64,000 nucleotides of DNA, taken from contig NZ_FOZK01000002.1 of assembly GCF_900114435.1 (NCBI RefSeq), positions 682,001 to 746,000 on the forward strand, written 5' to 3'. A program made the translations under genes and the position numbers. Below are positions 33,797-42,945 of this stretch, piece after piece. The notes under the pieces were generated by a model that was not told the origin of the DNA, did no database searches, and saw only the letters and a list, made by a program, of their open reading frames with translations. This stretch comes from Halomicrobium zhouii. GTDB lineage: Archaea > Halobacteriota > Halobacteria > Halobacteriales > Haloarculaceae. How positions within the stretch are numbered: the stretch's first letter is position 1; each line of letters starts with the position of its first letter.

Positions 33797-34350
33797 ACCG
33801 ACAGCAAGAACCAGAAAGCCCTCGGCGCGCTCGGGTCGCGGGGCTCGCTGCGGTCCTCGCCTTCGGCTGCGGTCCTTGCATCGCCCGGCTTCCCCGAGCC
33901 CGCCTCGCCCTTTCAGTCCTCCAGGGACCGCAGCCCTGCCCTCCCCCTGGTCGCGCGATGAAACGCGCTCTCACGGCTTCGCCGTTCAAGCAAACGCGGT
34001 CGCTTCGCGCCCGCTCCGCTCCCGGCCGACCGCCGCGCGGTTGCGGAGCGGTCAGGAAGCGTGACCCGGAGCGGACGCGACGGGTCCGGGGAGGGTTAGT
34101 GGACTCAATCGCGAGCGCAGGGAGGCGACGACCGAAGGGAGGGGCCTCCGAACGAGCGAACGGGGAGCGAAGCGACTCGTGAGCGCGTGCCGAACACAGT
34201 GAGGCCGCGCGAGCAAAGCTGGTCCTGGTGGACTGAAAGGGCGAGGTGCGGTCGGCGAAGCACGGACCCGCAAGCACCGAACGAAGTGAGGCGCGCAGCG
34301 TGGTCCGCGCGAGGCGAGCGCGCCGAGGGCTTTCGAGGTGTTTGCGTCTG
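33797..34350 (-). repeat. Composite inverted-repeat element, full copy C (core inverted relative to copy B)
   Basis: The left end GAACCAGAAAGCCCTCGGCG and right end CGCCGAGGGCTTTCGAGG form inverted termini. The inner boxes CCTCGCCCTTTCAGTCCTCC (left) and CCTGGTGGACTGAAAGGGCG (right) mirror each other. The core, read on the minus strand, matches copy B: GGACTCAATCGCGAGCG, GGAGCGGTCAGGAAGCGTGA and CCTGGTCGCGCGATGAAACG on plus correspond to copy B minus. It contains an extra segment of about 45 bp (TCACGGCTTCGCCGTTCAAG). No coding sequence is credible. Confidence 0.75.
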
Positions 34351-34518
34351 TGATCGCAGCGAGAAGTACGAACCCACCGATCGTTCAGTCTCTTACCTGT
34401 ATTGACCGATTGTGGGTTACTAATTTCAACCGAGGAGTATTAAATTGACTGTACACTATGGGTGCAATAATAACATGCCAACCCCAAGGCATAGGTGATG
34501 ACGTATTGTCGTCAAATC
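34351..34518. other. AT-rich junction after element C
   Basis: Together with element C this fills the 849 bp between the SMP-30 gene and the small membrane gene. The stretch 34380-34500 has a far lower GC content than the rest of the window (ATTTCAACCGAGGAGTATTA, GTGCAATAATAACATG). Promoter-like TATTAAATTG (34438-34447) may drive the next gene. Confidence 0.45.
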
Positions 34519-34731
34519 ATGACTTCGCTGGAAGAGTATCTTGGCATTACTGGAGTCCCTCGAAGAGCTGCATACCTGTTATTCCTGTTGGTGGCACTCT
34601 ATTTTATAGCGACTTTTAGTATCAGCTGGGGCCCATCCGGACTACCAATTGCGATTTTTGCGTCGTATCTCGCTGTTTATATAGCCTTGAGACAGGTTGA
34701 GGGAGTTGTCGAAGATAAACTCGATCGCTGA
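34519..34731 (+). CDS. Small two-helix membrane protein (70 aa)
   Basis: From the ATG at 34519 (MTSLEEYLGITGVPRRAAYL); an upstream ATG at 34495 is also in frame. Two hydrophobic helices (YLLFLLVALYFIATFSI and LPIAIFASYLAVYIALRQV) are followed by a charged tail. Its AT-rich codon use differs from neighbours, which suggests recent acquisition along with the flanking AT-rich DNA. Function is unknown. Confidence 0.5.
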   Translation: MTSLEEYLGITGVPRRAAYLLFLLVALYFIATFSISWGPSGLPIAIFASYLAVYIALRQVEGVVEDKLDR

Positions 34732-34825
34732 CCCGTAGGCTAAGCGTTACATCTAATCCCTGTACTGACCGGGACAGCGGTACTGATGGACGACGTCTCC
34801 CACCCACAGCTCCGACCAGAATCCA

Positions 34826-35059
34826 TCAGTCCATCCGGACCGGGATCCACCAGACGCGACTGCGCCCACCGACCTTCTTGCTCGTGACGTCGGTGCTCTC
34901 CTGCAGGTCGTGGAGTTTGTTCAGTGCGGTCCGGCGCGAACAGCCCAGCAACTCGGCCACCTCCGACGCCGTCAGCGGTTCGGCGTAGTCCGAGCGGTCC
35001 TTGAAGACCTGGATGACGTCGGATTCGGAGTACTCGACCTCTCGTCCAGGTGGTGACAT
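34826..35059 (-). CDS. Winged helix-turn-helix regulator (77 aa)
   Basis: From the ATG at 35059 (MSPPGREVEYSES); the longer frame is not protein-like. EPLTASEVAELLGCSRRTAL and NKLHDLQ form the HTH recognition helices, followed by the wing VTSKKVGGRSRVWWIPV. It is a one-domain haloarchaeal wHTH (MarR/DeoR-like). The target is unknown; it is divergent from the membrane protein gene at 35263. Confidence 0.75.
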   Translation of the reverse strand: MSPPGREVEYSESDVIQVFKDRSDYAEPLTASEVAELLGCSRRTALNKLHDLQESTDVTSKKVGGRSRVWWIPVRMD

Positions 35060-35262
35060 GGGTCGCGCTAGGGTGTCGAGGTACTTAGCGGTTCGTGCCA
35101 CCGCCGTCCCCGAATTTTCGCGGTCGGGACGCCTGTGTCTCGGGGGTGAACCGGCCCGGAAGGCGAGAGACGACGGGCAGACGAGGGGCCGGTCGAATCG
35201 GCCGCCGTCGGCCACCTGGGGGAGTGCAAGATATTTCCACGTCCGCGCCTACGGTCCAGTAG

Positions 35263-36459
35263 ATGCGGTACCGCCGGTCTCTCGCCGTCGCCGTCCTGGT
35301 CGTCCTCGTCACGACGGCAGTCGTCGTCGCCGCAGAGTTGAACAGCGACCCGCGGGTCGGGCCCGGACCGGACGACGTCCGCCTCGTCGACATGGAGACG
35401 GGCGACGACCGCCTCTGGCCCTACACCAGCCGACACGCGGACTTCGCCTCGCGGACGCTGGCGATCAACCTCATCGTCTACGACGACCCCGAGGTCGTCC
35501 GCTATCGGCTCGAACGGCGCTCGAACGCGACCTGGACCGAACTCAACGAGTCCGAGGAGACGGCGAACTTCAGCGTCGAACTGACCGAGGAACGGGTCGG
35601 GTTCGACTGGCACTCGGCCCACGGCGCGATGCGCTACACCTACGTCGAGCGCGACGGGCGGGGCCGGTGGCTCCCCCAGCGCTACCAGTTGCACGCCGGC
35701 ACCTACCTCGGGACTCGCTCGCACGTCAGGGTGTACGCCCCCGGCGGAGACAGCGAGTGGAGCGCCATCCAGGCCCACAGCGAGTACTGGGACTGGTTCC
35801 GCATGCGTCACGGCGTCACCGACGTCTGGGGCACGAGCCGACAACTGGAGGAGGACTTCGCCGACCAGCCCCTCGTCTCCGACGTCGAGCGGGCCTACGC
35901 GACCGAACGGGGTCCGATGTCCGAGGGCATCTCCGTGATCCACGTCGCGACACTGCTGCTCGCGGTGTCGGTGCCCGCGGTCCGCCGGCGAGTCACCGCG
36001 GTGGCCGACGAAGCCGGACTGGCGACGCCGACCCGACGCCGCTCGGTCGCACTGTTCGGCTTCGCGCTGGCCGTCCCACTCGTCGTCCGGGGCGCCGGCA
36101 TCGGGCTGGAACAGGCGCTCCCGTGGCTCCCGCCGAAACTGATCGCCGCGCCGCTGTACGTCGTCCTCGTCGCCGGGCTCCCCGTCGGCGTCTACCGGCT
36201 GAGCGAGGACGTTCCGACCGAGCGGGCCGTCGCCCTCGCCGTGATGGGGTTCCTTGCCGGCATCACGCTGGACGCCGTGGCCATGGACGTCACGGCGACG
36301 GTGATGGCCCGGTTCGCCTGGCATCGCCTGGCCCTGGCTACCGGTCTCGGCGCGATCGCTGGCGGGACGCGAGAACCGGGTCGGTCGCGCACGTTGCTCA
36401 CCGCGGGATTCTGTCTCTGGTCGGCCGCGGTACTGGCCGCCGCACTCGACGTGATCTGA
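35263..36459 (+). CDS. Exported-domain/multi-helix membrane protein, unknown
   Basis: 398 residues. One N-terminal helix (SLAVAVLVVLVTTAVVVAAE) precedes an extracytoplasmic beta-rich domain with NAT and NFS glycosylation sequons (around 85-110). Five or six C-terminal membrane helices follow (from ISVIHVATLLLAVSVPAV onwards). No family is recognised. A TATA-like AAGATATTT (35228-35236) lies about 27 bp upstream of the start. Confidence 0.65.
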   Translation: MRYRRSLAVAVLVVLVTTAVVVAAELNSDPRVGPGPDDVRLVDMETGDDRLWPYTSRHADFASRTLAINLIVYDDPEVVRYRLERRSNATWTELNESEETANFSVELTEERVGFDWHSAHGAMRYTYVERDGRGRWLPQRYQLHAGTYLGTRSHVRVYAPGGDSEWSAIQAHSEYWDWFRMRHGVTDVWGTSRQLEEDFADQPLVSDVERAYATERGPMSEGISVIHVATLLLAVSVPAVRRRVTAVADEAGLATPTRRRSVALFGFALAVPLVVRGAGIGLEQALPWLPPKLIAAPLYVVLVAGLPVGVYRLSEDVPTERAVALAVMGFLAGITLDAVAMDVTATVMARFAWHRLALATGLGAIAGGTREPGRSRTLLTAGFCLWSAAVLAAALDVI

Positions 36460-36511
36460 CCCCGCTCGACAACGGAGGACTGTTATGGCATCGACGTAAA
36501 TATTCAGGTCG

Positions 36512-38290
36512 ATGACTCCGCCGGTCGACCGCCCCTCCACGACAGCGACCCGGCGAGCCGTACTGGCAGGTGTCGCTGGCAGTATGGCCGCCACGAGCGG
36601 TTGCGTCAGCCGTCTTCGGACGGTGATGGGCCGCGAGCGCCCGGACCCGGTGACCGTGACGATCAAGACCGTCCCCGCGGACGACGACCCCTACGCCCTG
36701 TTGATCGCCCGCCAGCTATCCGAGTGGCTTCGCGCCGCGGGGATCAACGCCAACGTCCTCCCGATGGCGAGCGAGGAACTGCTCCGGCAAGTGCTGGTCA
36801 ACCACGAGTACGACCTGTTCGTCGGCCGCTATCCGGACTCGACCCTCGACGCCGACTCGCTGTACTCGCTGTTGCACTCCCAGTTCGCCACGGAGCCGGG
36901 CTGGCAGAATCCCTTCGGCTACGCCAACCTCTCGGTCGACGACCTGCTGGCGCGCCAGCGAACCACCGACGGTGACGAACGGCGCCAGGCGGTCGCCGAC
37001 CTCCAGTCGACCGTCGCCCGCGAGAACCCCTTCACGGTGCTGGCCTTCCCGGACGTCATCCGCGCCGCCCGGAACGACCGGTACTCACGATTCGGGACGG
37101 CCAGGAGCGACGAGGCGCTGGGCATGCTCCAGTTGCACCGCGTCGACGACGACGCCGACGCGCTCCGCGTGACGACGACCGACGAGCGCGTCACCAGTAC
37201 CCTCAACCCGCTACTGGCCTCGGTCGGCCGGGTCGGGACCGTCACCGACCTGATCTACGACCCGCTTGTCCGACGCTACCGGGGCGAGCGCTACCCCTGG
37301 CTCGCCGAGTCGACGACGTGGGTCGAAGACGGCGTCCTCGAAGCGACGCTCAGGCCCGACCTCTCCTTCCACGACGGCGAGGCGCTGACCGCCGACGACG
37401 TCGTCTTCTCGTACAGATTCCTCCGCGACACCGCAAGCGGCGAGCGAAACCAGGCGGCGCCGACCATGCGCTTTCGCGGCCGGTCGACGCTGGTCGAATC
37501 GGCCACCGCGCCCGACCGGCGAACGGTCAGACTCGCGTTCGGCGAGGAGACGGACTCGGTCGCGAAACGCGCGCTGACCGTCCCGATCCTCCCGCGCCAC
37601 GTGTGGACGGAGCGGACCGGCGAGCCCAGGGTCGGCGGCCTCGACCTGGGCGGCGGGACGACGGAGGCGCTCGTCACCGCCAACATTCCACCGGTCGGGA
37701 GCGGGCCGCTCGCGTTCGTCAGCGCGACGCGCAACGACCGGCTCGTCCTGGAGCGGTTCGCGGACCACTTCCTCGAGACGGCGGACACGCCGGAGTTACC
37801 CGACGCGGTGGCCGACGGCGCCGCCTTCGAGGAGCTCGTGATGAAACACGTCGGGTCGGACTCCTCCGCCGTCGACCTGGTCGACTCCGGTGACGCGGAC
37901 CTGACGCTCGCCGGGCTCGGCCCCGGCGTCCTGCGACGCATCGGGCAGGCCGAGGAGCTGGACCTGCTCGTCGACCGCTCACAGTCGTTTTACTTCCTGG
38001 GGTTCAACACCCGGCGGGCGCCGTACGCGAACCCCCGCTTTCGCCAGTTGATCGCACAGCTCGTCGACCGACGCCACCTTGTGCAGTCGGTCTTCTCGAC
38101 GTTCGCCGCCCCCGCCATCTCGCCGCTGGCACGCACCGACTGGGTAACCGACGACCTGGCCTGGCGCGGCCGGGACCCGATCACCCCGTTCATCGGGGCC
38201 GCGGGGGAAGTCGACGAGGCCCAGGCCCGGGCGGCGTTCCGCGAGGCCGGCTACCAGTACGACGACCAGGGCCGACTGCTGGGGGTCTGA
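36512..38290 (+). CDS. Family-5 (dipeptide/oligopeptide-type) solute-binding lipoprotein, orphan
   Basis: 592 residues. The signal with RR (TATRRAVLAG) ends at the lipobox-like TSGC (C31). The PF00496 signature DLIYDPLVRRYRGERYPWLA and SFHDGEALTADDVVFSYRFL is clear in the middle. The N-terminal 200 residues form an extra lobe (LLIARQLSEWLRAAGINANV) resembling a duplicated half of the domain. No permease gene adjoins. Instead, the PAP2 gene starts 1 bp after its stop. It may bind peptides, lipids or sugars. Confidence 0.8.
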   Translation: MTPPVDRPSTTATRRAVLAGVAGSMAATSGCVSRLRTVMGRERPDPVTVTIKTVPADDDPYALLIARQLSEWLRAAGINANVLPMASEELLRQVLVNHEYDLFVGRYPDSTLDADSLYSLLHSQFATEPGWQNPFGYANLSVDDLLARQRTTDGDERRQAVADLQSTVARENPFTVLAFPDVIRAARNDRYSRFGTARSDEALGMLQLHRVDDDADALRVTTTDERVTSTLNPLLASVGRVGTVTDLIYDPLVRRYRGERYPWLAESTTWVEDGVLEATLRPDLSFHDGEALTADDVVFSYRFLRDTASGERNQAAPTMRFRGRSTLVESATAPDRRTVRLAFGEETDSVAKRALTVPILPRHVWTERTGEPRVGGLDLGGGTTEALVTANIPPVGSGPLAFVSATRNDRLVLERFADHFLETADTPELPDAVADGAAFEELVMKHVGSDSSAVDLVDSGDADLTLAGLGPGVLRRIGQAEELDLLVDRSQSFYFLGFNTRRAPYANPRFRQLIAQLVDRRHLVQSVFSTFAAPAISPLARTDWVTDDLAWRGRDPITPFIGAAGEVDEAQARAAFREAGYQYDDQGRLLGV

Positions 38291-38291
38291 G

Positions 38292-39080
38292 ATGGGGCTG
38301 CTGGCCGTCGTCGTGGAGGTCGTGACCGCCGTCGGCCTGTTGCTGGCGACGACTGCCGCCGTCGTCGTCGGCCCGGACCGCCTCCGACAGCTCCGTCGAT
38401 CACTTCGCGACCGGGTGCGCGCCGCCCTCGGACCGATCGTCGCGCTCGCGGTGGTCCTCGCGATCAACGCCGTCGTCCGCGACGTCGGCCTGGAACTGTC
38501 CTGGCTCGTCGGCGTCAACGTCACGGCGGCCATCTACGCCGTCGAGGGCGAGTTCGTCGCGTGGCTCCAGTCGCTCGGGACACCCGCCGTCACGACGGTG
38601 CTCGGGTACGTCTACGTCTACGGCTACGCCTTCCTCGTCACCTTCCCGCTGGTGGCGTATCTGGCCCTGGAGGACCAGCGATATCTCCGCGCGACTGCGA
38701 CGGCCTACGTCGTCAACTACGGCATCGGGCTGATCTGCTACGTACTCTTTATCGCCTACGGCCCCCGGAACTACATGCCCGACATGGTCCAGTCGCTGCT
38801 GTACGACGCGTTGCCGCGGTTCCAGCTGCTGACGAGCGAGATCAATACGAACACGAACGTCTTTCCTTCGCTGCACACCTCGCTGTCGGCGACCGTCGCG
38901 TTGCTGGCCGTCCGGACGCGCGATATCTACCCGCGCTGGCTGCCGGTAGCATCGGTTCTCGCCGTGCTCGTCGCGCTCGCGACGATGTACCTCGGCATCC
39001 ACTGGGCGACCGACGTGGTCGCTGGACTCGTCCTCGCCGCGGGCGCCGTCGCCGTCGCCTCGCGAGTCCACTCCATCTAG
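38292..39080 (+). CDS. PAP2-superfamily membrane phosphatase/transferase (AUR1-like)
   Basis: 262 residues with about six helices. The PAP2 motifs C2 and C3 are seen as NVFPSLHTSLSATVALLA and YLGIHWATDVVAGLVLAAG. Motif C1 is weak (the Lys/Arg-rich first motif is not clear), as in inositol-phosphorylceramide-synthase-like members. It likely hydrolyses or transfers a lipid phosphate on the outer face of the membrane. It is tightly coupled to the solute-binding gene and overlaps the next gene tail to tail by 4 bp. Confidence 0.8.
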   Translation: MGLLAVVVEVVTAVGLLLATTAAVVVGPDRLRQLRRSLRDRVRAALGPIVALAVVLAINAVVRDVGLELSWLVGVNVTAAIYAVEGEFVAWLQSLGTPAVTTVLGYVYVYGYAFLVTFPLVAYLALEDQRYLRATATAYVVNYGIGLICYVLFIAYGPRNYMPDMVQSLLYDALPRFQLLTSEINTNTNVFPSLHTSLSATVALLAVRTRDIYPRWLPVASVLAVLVALATMYLGIHWATDVVAGLVLAAGAVAVASRVHSI

Positions 39081-40681
39081 CCGTCGCCGTTCCCGGTAGC
39101 ACCACTGCCACCCGCACCACTGCCACCGTCGCCGACGTCGCGAACCCGGAAGACGACGACGCCCTCGTTCTCGAACACCGGCTCGTACCGGTCGCGATTG
39201 GCGAGGGACCGGTCGAGCGTGCCGAAGTTCGCCTGGTCGAAGCCGCGGACGGTGTAGTGGCCCTTCGGGACGTAGAGGTAGTCCGGCTCCTGTTCGAGGC
39301 TGGGGGTCCACCGTTCCACGCAGCCGGCAGACTGGCACGTCGACGCGTTCACGTACGCGCCGAGGTGGCGCTCGTAGGTGGCCGGCTCGCGCCACTCCAT
39401 CCCCCACGGGCCGAGCAGGATGGTCCGGTCGGCCACCACCGGGAACCACTCTGCCGCGTCGCCGAGGACGACGAACGTGGCCTCCGGCGACGTCTCCGTG
39501 CCGGCCCACTCCATCGCCTGGACGTCCGCGTCGTCGACGAACGCCGGCGTCGTGTCGCCCGTTCGCTCGTCGAACTCGTAGCCGACGGTGCCGACGCCGG
39601 CCGTCGCGACGACGACGAGCGCGGCCATCGCCAGTTTCCGGCGGTGTTCTCCGACTGCCGGCCACCACGAGCGACTCCTGTCGACGAGGACGACCGCCGC
39701 GCCGACGAACGCGAACGCGCCCACGGTGTAGGCGAAGCGGGGCTGTGCGAAGAGGAACTCGGCGGCGAGGAGCCAGACTCCGATCACTCGCCAGCCGCCG
39801 AGGACGGCGACGGCACCCGCGGCGAGGACGAGGAGCGACCACACCGAGACGCCCGAAAGCACGGCGAACAGGCCGCCACCGACGCCGCCGTGGGTCCCCG
39901 CGGCGGACGTGAACACGTCGAACCCGAACCGCGAGGCGACGGTCAGCCACCACGGGGCGGTGAGGACGAGGCCGCCGACGCCGACGACGGCGCCGTCCAG
40001 GAGGCCGGAAAGTGAGCGGTCGTAGCCCGCCCAGAACACGAGGTAGGTCACGACGACGAACAGCGCGTAGGTCGGATGGGTCAGCAGGACGAGTGCGAAC
40101 AGCGGGAGTCCGACTGCCACCCACTCCCGGTCGCGGTCGCGGAAGATCCGGAGGGCGGCGTACGCGCCCGACAGCGCGAGCAGGAACGCCGGCGCGCGAA
40201 CCAGCCCGCCGGCGCTGATGTGCCACTCGAGGACCTGCGGGTTCACCGTGACGAGGACCGCCGCGGCCGCTCCCCGGAGACGGCCGTCGAGCAGGTCCCG
40301 GCCCAGCAGGTAGGCGGGGACGAGTGCGAGGACGACGACCAGCGGCGGGACGAACCGTGCCGCCGCGAAGGCACCGGCACCCAGGTCACGCAGGACCGCG
40401 AGCGCGTAGAACGCCAGCGGCGGGTAGGCGAAGGGGACGCCCTCGGCAGTGTAGTGGGGTATCGTCTCCGGCAGTCCGTAGCCCGCCGCGCGGATCTCGT
40501 CGGCCGTGAGCGTGTACAGCCCCGCGCCGTAGGCGGGGTACTCGTTGAGCGCGAGGTAGAGGCCGGCGACGACGAGGCCCACGAGCAGCGCGCCGCCGAG
40601 CCAGGGGCGGTCCCGCCGGTCGAGGGGGATCTGCGGTCGATCGAACCGGTCGGTCGAGCGGGTGAACAGGCGATAGCTCAT
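39077..40681 (-). CDS. Polytopic membrane protein, glycosyltransferase-39/83-like
   Basis: 534 residues from the ATG at 40681. There are eleven or more hydrophobic helices. The first outer loop (NEYPAYGAGLYTLTADEIRA...TAEGVPFAYPPLAFY) resembles that of dolichyl-phosphate-sugar mannosyltransferases and related GT-C enzymes, and a soluble C-terminal domain with cysteines (STCQSAGCVERW) faces outside. It overlaps the upstream arylsulfotransferase-like gene by 4 bp, so they form a pair, perhaps modifying glycolipid or surface glycans. Confidence 0.65.
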   Translation of the reverse strand: MSYRLFTRSTDRFDRPQIPLDRRDRPWLGGALLVGLVVAGLYLALNEYPAYGAGLYTLTADEIRAAGYGLPETIPHYTAEGVPFAYPPLAFYALAVLRDLGAGAFAAARFVPPLVVVLALVPAYLLGRDLLDGRLRGAAAAVLVTVNPQVLEWHISAGGLVRAPAFLLALSGAYAALRIFRDRDREWVAVGLPLFALVLLTHPTYALFVVVTYLVFWAGYDRSLSGLLDGAVVGVGGLVLTAPWWLTVASRFGFDVFTSAAGTHGGVGGGLFAVLSGVSVWSLLVLAAGAVAVLGGWRVIGVWLLAAEFLFAQPRFAYTVGAFAFVGAAVVLVDRSRSWWPAVGEHRRKLAMAALVVVATAGVGTVGYEFDERTGDTTPAFVDDADVQAMEWAGTETSPEATFVVLGDAAEWFPVVADRTILLGPWGMEWREPATYERHLGAYVNASTCQSAGCVERWTPSLEQEPDYLYVPKGHYTVRGFDQANFGTLDRSLANRDRYEPVFENEGVVVFRVRDVGDGGSGAGGSGATGNGDG

Positions 40682-42072
40682 TTTCGGCGGACGTCGAGCG
40701 GGGACTGGACGTCGACCTGCAGGTCGGCCCGGCGCCACTCGTGGCGCGCCCAGAGCGGGACGGCCACGAGCAGGCCGACGACCGCCACGATCTGGAGGGG
40801 GCCGACCCAGGACGGGAGCAGGTAGATGATGCCGTTGACGATGGGTTTCGGCACCAGGTCGACGACGGACTGGGACGCCTGCTCGGTCCCGGAGTCGGCG
40901 GACGGTTCACGACTCGTCAGGTCCAGGCTGGCGGCGCTCTCGCCGCCCGTGCTCTCGTCGCCGGTCCCCAGTCGCTCGGCCTCGTAGGGGAAGCCGACGT
41001 CGACGCTCCAGACGACGCTCCCGTTGGGGGCGACTTCGATCACCCGATTCCCGTTGGAGTCGGTGACGAGCGTGTTGCCGTTCGGCAACCGGTCGGCGTC
41101 GCGAGGCCACTGGAGGCGGCGGTCTTCCCAGGACCAGGACTGCTCCCAGCCCCCGTCTTCGCGCTGGTACTCCAGAACCCGGCCGTTCTCGGAGTCGGCG
41201 ACGACGACGGCTGGCCCGCCACGCTCGGCGGGAATGAAGTCGGGGTTGTGCTGTTCGTACATCGTGTCGTAGTCGTCCTCGCTCCCGAGGGTCCACTCGT
41301 CCATGAGCCCCCGTTCCATATCGACGAAGACGACCTGGTCCTGGTTGCGCAGACTGATCATGACGACGTCCCGGCCGTCGATTTCGACGAGTTCGACGTC
41401 GTTGAGGTGCGTCCAGTCCTCGGGGTAGGGACCGCCGCTGTCGGTGTCGAAGTCGGCCTGGGCGTCCCACTCCCACTCGACCAGCTGGGTCGTGGTGTTG
41501 ACGACGTAGGCCCGGTCGCGGTCGATGTCGGCGACCAGCAGCCGGTGTTCGTCGATCCGGTCGACGTCGTGCCACCGGGTCGAGTGCTTGCCGGGCGTGA
41601 TCCGGCTGTAGACGTGCTCGACGTCGCCGGTCGTGAGGTTGACGCGCTCGACGCCGTTGCGGGTACAGACCGTCTCTGCGTCGCACTCGTCGGCGTCGAG
41701 GTGGTCGGCGTAGACGTACTCCACGGTCGCGTCGGTTCCGGCGACGGGGTCGACGTCCCAGTACCGCGTGTGCGAGTTGTTGTGGTAGTAGATACTCCCG
41801 TCGGGGGCGAGGGCGACCAGTTCGGCCCGCTCGCGGGGGCCGGACCCCTCGCCGGTGACGAACGCCGTCGAGTCCGTCGCGATGACGGTGATGTTCTCGC
41901 GGGGTTCGACGATGGGGTCGCGGTCCCCGGTTTCGAAGGCGCGTTCGAGGCTCGATTCGTCGCGGAGCTCGTCGCCGGTGACCTGGGGCGCCGCGTAACT
42001 CACCAGGAGCGTCGCCGCGAAGACCACGGTAACGACGGCGAACACCAGTCTGACCCTGTCGGAACCGACCAT
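40678..42072 (-). CDS. Arylsulfotransferase (ASST)-like beta-propeller, membrane-anchored at both ends
   Basis: 464 residues. There is an N-terminal helix (LVFAVVTVVFAATLLVSYAA) and a C-terminal helix (LQIVAVVGLLVAVPLWA). Between them is a propeller with WHDVDRIDEHRLLVADIDRD, TTQLVEWEWDA, WTHLNDVELVEIDG and DSNGNRVIEVAPNGSVVW, the pattern of the arylsulfotransferase family. The catalytic His of ASST may correspond to TRWHDVD or DWTHLND. The stop/start overlap with the GT-C-like gene suggests a joint surface-modification function. Confidence 0.75.
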   Translation of the reverse strand: MVGSDRVRLVFAVVTVVFAATLLVSYAAPQVTGDELRDESSLERAFETGDRDPIVEPRENITVIATDSTAFVTGEGSGPRERAELVALAPDGSIYYHNNSHTRYWDVDPVAGTDATVEYVYADHLDADECDAETVCTRNGVERVNLTTGDVEHVYSRITPGKHSTRWHDVDRIDEHRLLVADIDRDRAYVVNTTTQLVEWEWDAQADFDTDSGGPYPEDWTHLNDVELVEIDGRDVVMISLRNQDQVVFVDMERGLMDEWTLGSEDDYDTMYEQHNPDFIPAERGGPAVVVADSENGRVLEYQREDGGWEQSWSWEDRRLQWPRDADRLPNGNTLVTDSNGNRVIEVAPNGSVVWSVDVGFPYEAERLGTGDESTGGESAASLDLTSREPSADSGTEQASQSVVDLVPKPIVNGIIYLLPSWVGPLQIVAVVGLLVAVPLWARHEWRRADLQVDVQSPLDVRRK

Positions 42073-42945
42073 CTATCCGAAAATCGGGGAGAGCGCGAAA
42101 AACTGTTGTGTTTTCTCACTGGTGTGTCGGGCGTCGCTTCGCACGGATGCCGTCGACGTCGAGGCGGCCCGCCCCCTCTCGAACGCCGGTCGTCGATGCG
42201 ACGTCGTCGCCCGGTCATCGAATGCGTTCGAGCGCCGGGACACTCACGCAGGCAGGAGCACTCCAACGTACCAGTTCCAGATACATATACGGAATAGTAT
42301 AGATCGGATGCCGGTACCGCTTCCGTGGGGCACGATGTATCGTCTCGGTGACTCTCCGAACCACGACGCGCGAGCGCTCTTCAGTTGTCGACGAGTGTCG
42401 TCACTCCGCCCGTGACCAGAGGCCCTGACGGCGAGATCGGCCTCACCTCGGAGACTGCACATCCCCGACCAGTTTCAGAGTGGACTGAATACGGTTGCAA
42501 CCGCTATCCTGCGAGCAGTCTGGTCGTTCTCTGGTCAGGCTCTCCGGAGCCGGTTCCTACGTCTGTACGGGCTCGAACGGAGTTGCCATCGTTCGGATCG
42601 AACGCCATCTGTCTGCTGTCCCCGTCACAGATCCTGTCCCGACGTCCCCCGTCGTGGGGTCGCCGACGCACAGCGGTCTGACCACGCAGATCGGTGTTAC
42701 TGAGTTCTGTGACTATTCGAGACACGTAAGTAATCAGTGAATAATTTTTGGCTCCGTCTGCTGCGTTCCCCGTCACCAACGCCGGGGTCCCCATCGCACA
42801 GTCAGTTCACGGACGCCGCGGCCCGTTACAACACTACTGCTGTAATGGCTTTTTGGAGAGTGCGTCGCTGGTAATGGAGACTGGGGATACCGTCCACTCG
42901 CGCCGGCACCACTAATTTTATCCAACTACCGGCGAGAGTAACGCT
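42073..42945. other. Long intergenic region before the xylan cluster
   Basis: 873 bp with no supported gene. Frames are short or Arg/Ser-rich, and the average GC is lower than in neighbours. AT boxes occur at 42276-42300 (ATACATATACGG) and at 42735-42750. The promoter of the GH10 gene is probably the AATTTTATCC at 42914-42923, 23 bp before its ATG, which suggests a leaderless transcript. Confidence 0.45.

Noticed and set aside
484-34350. CRISPR array or casposon in the repeat elements
   Set aside because: The repeats are not regularly spaced, have no unique spacers, and no cas genes occur. GGACTGAAAGGG only superficially resembles haloarchaeal CRISPR repeats.
42073-42945. Possible degenerate transposase in the long intergenic region
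   Set aside because: Short frames show no transposase motif and no inverted ends were found.
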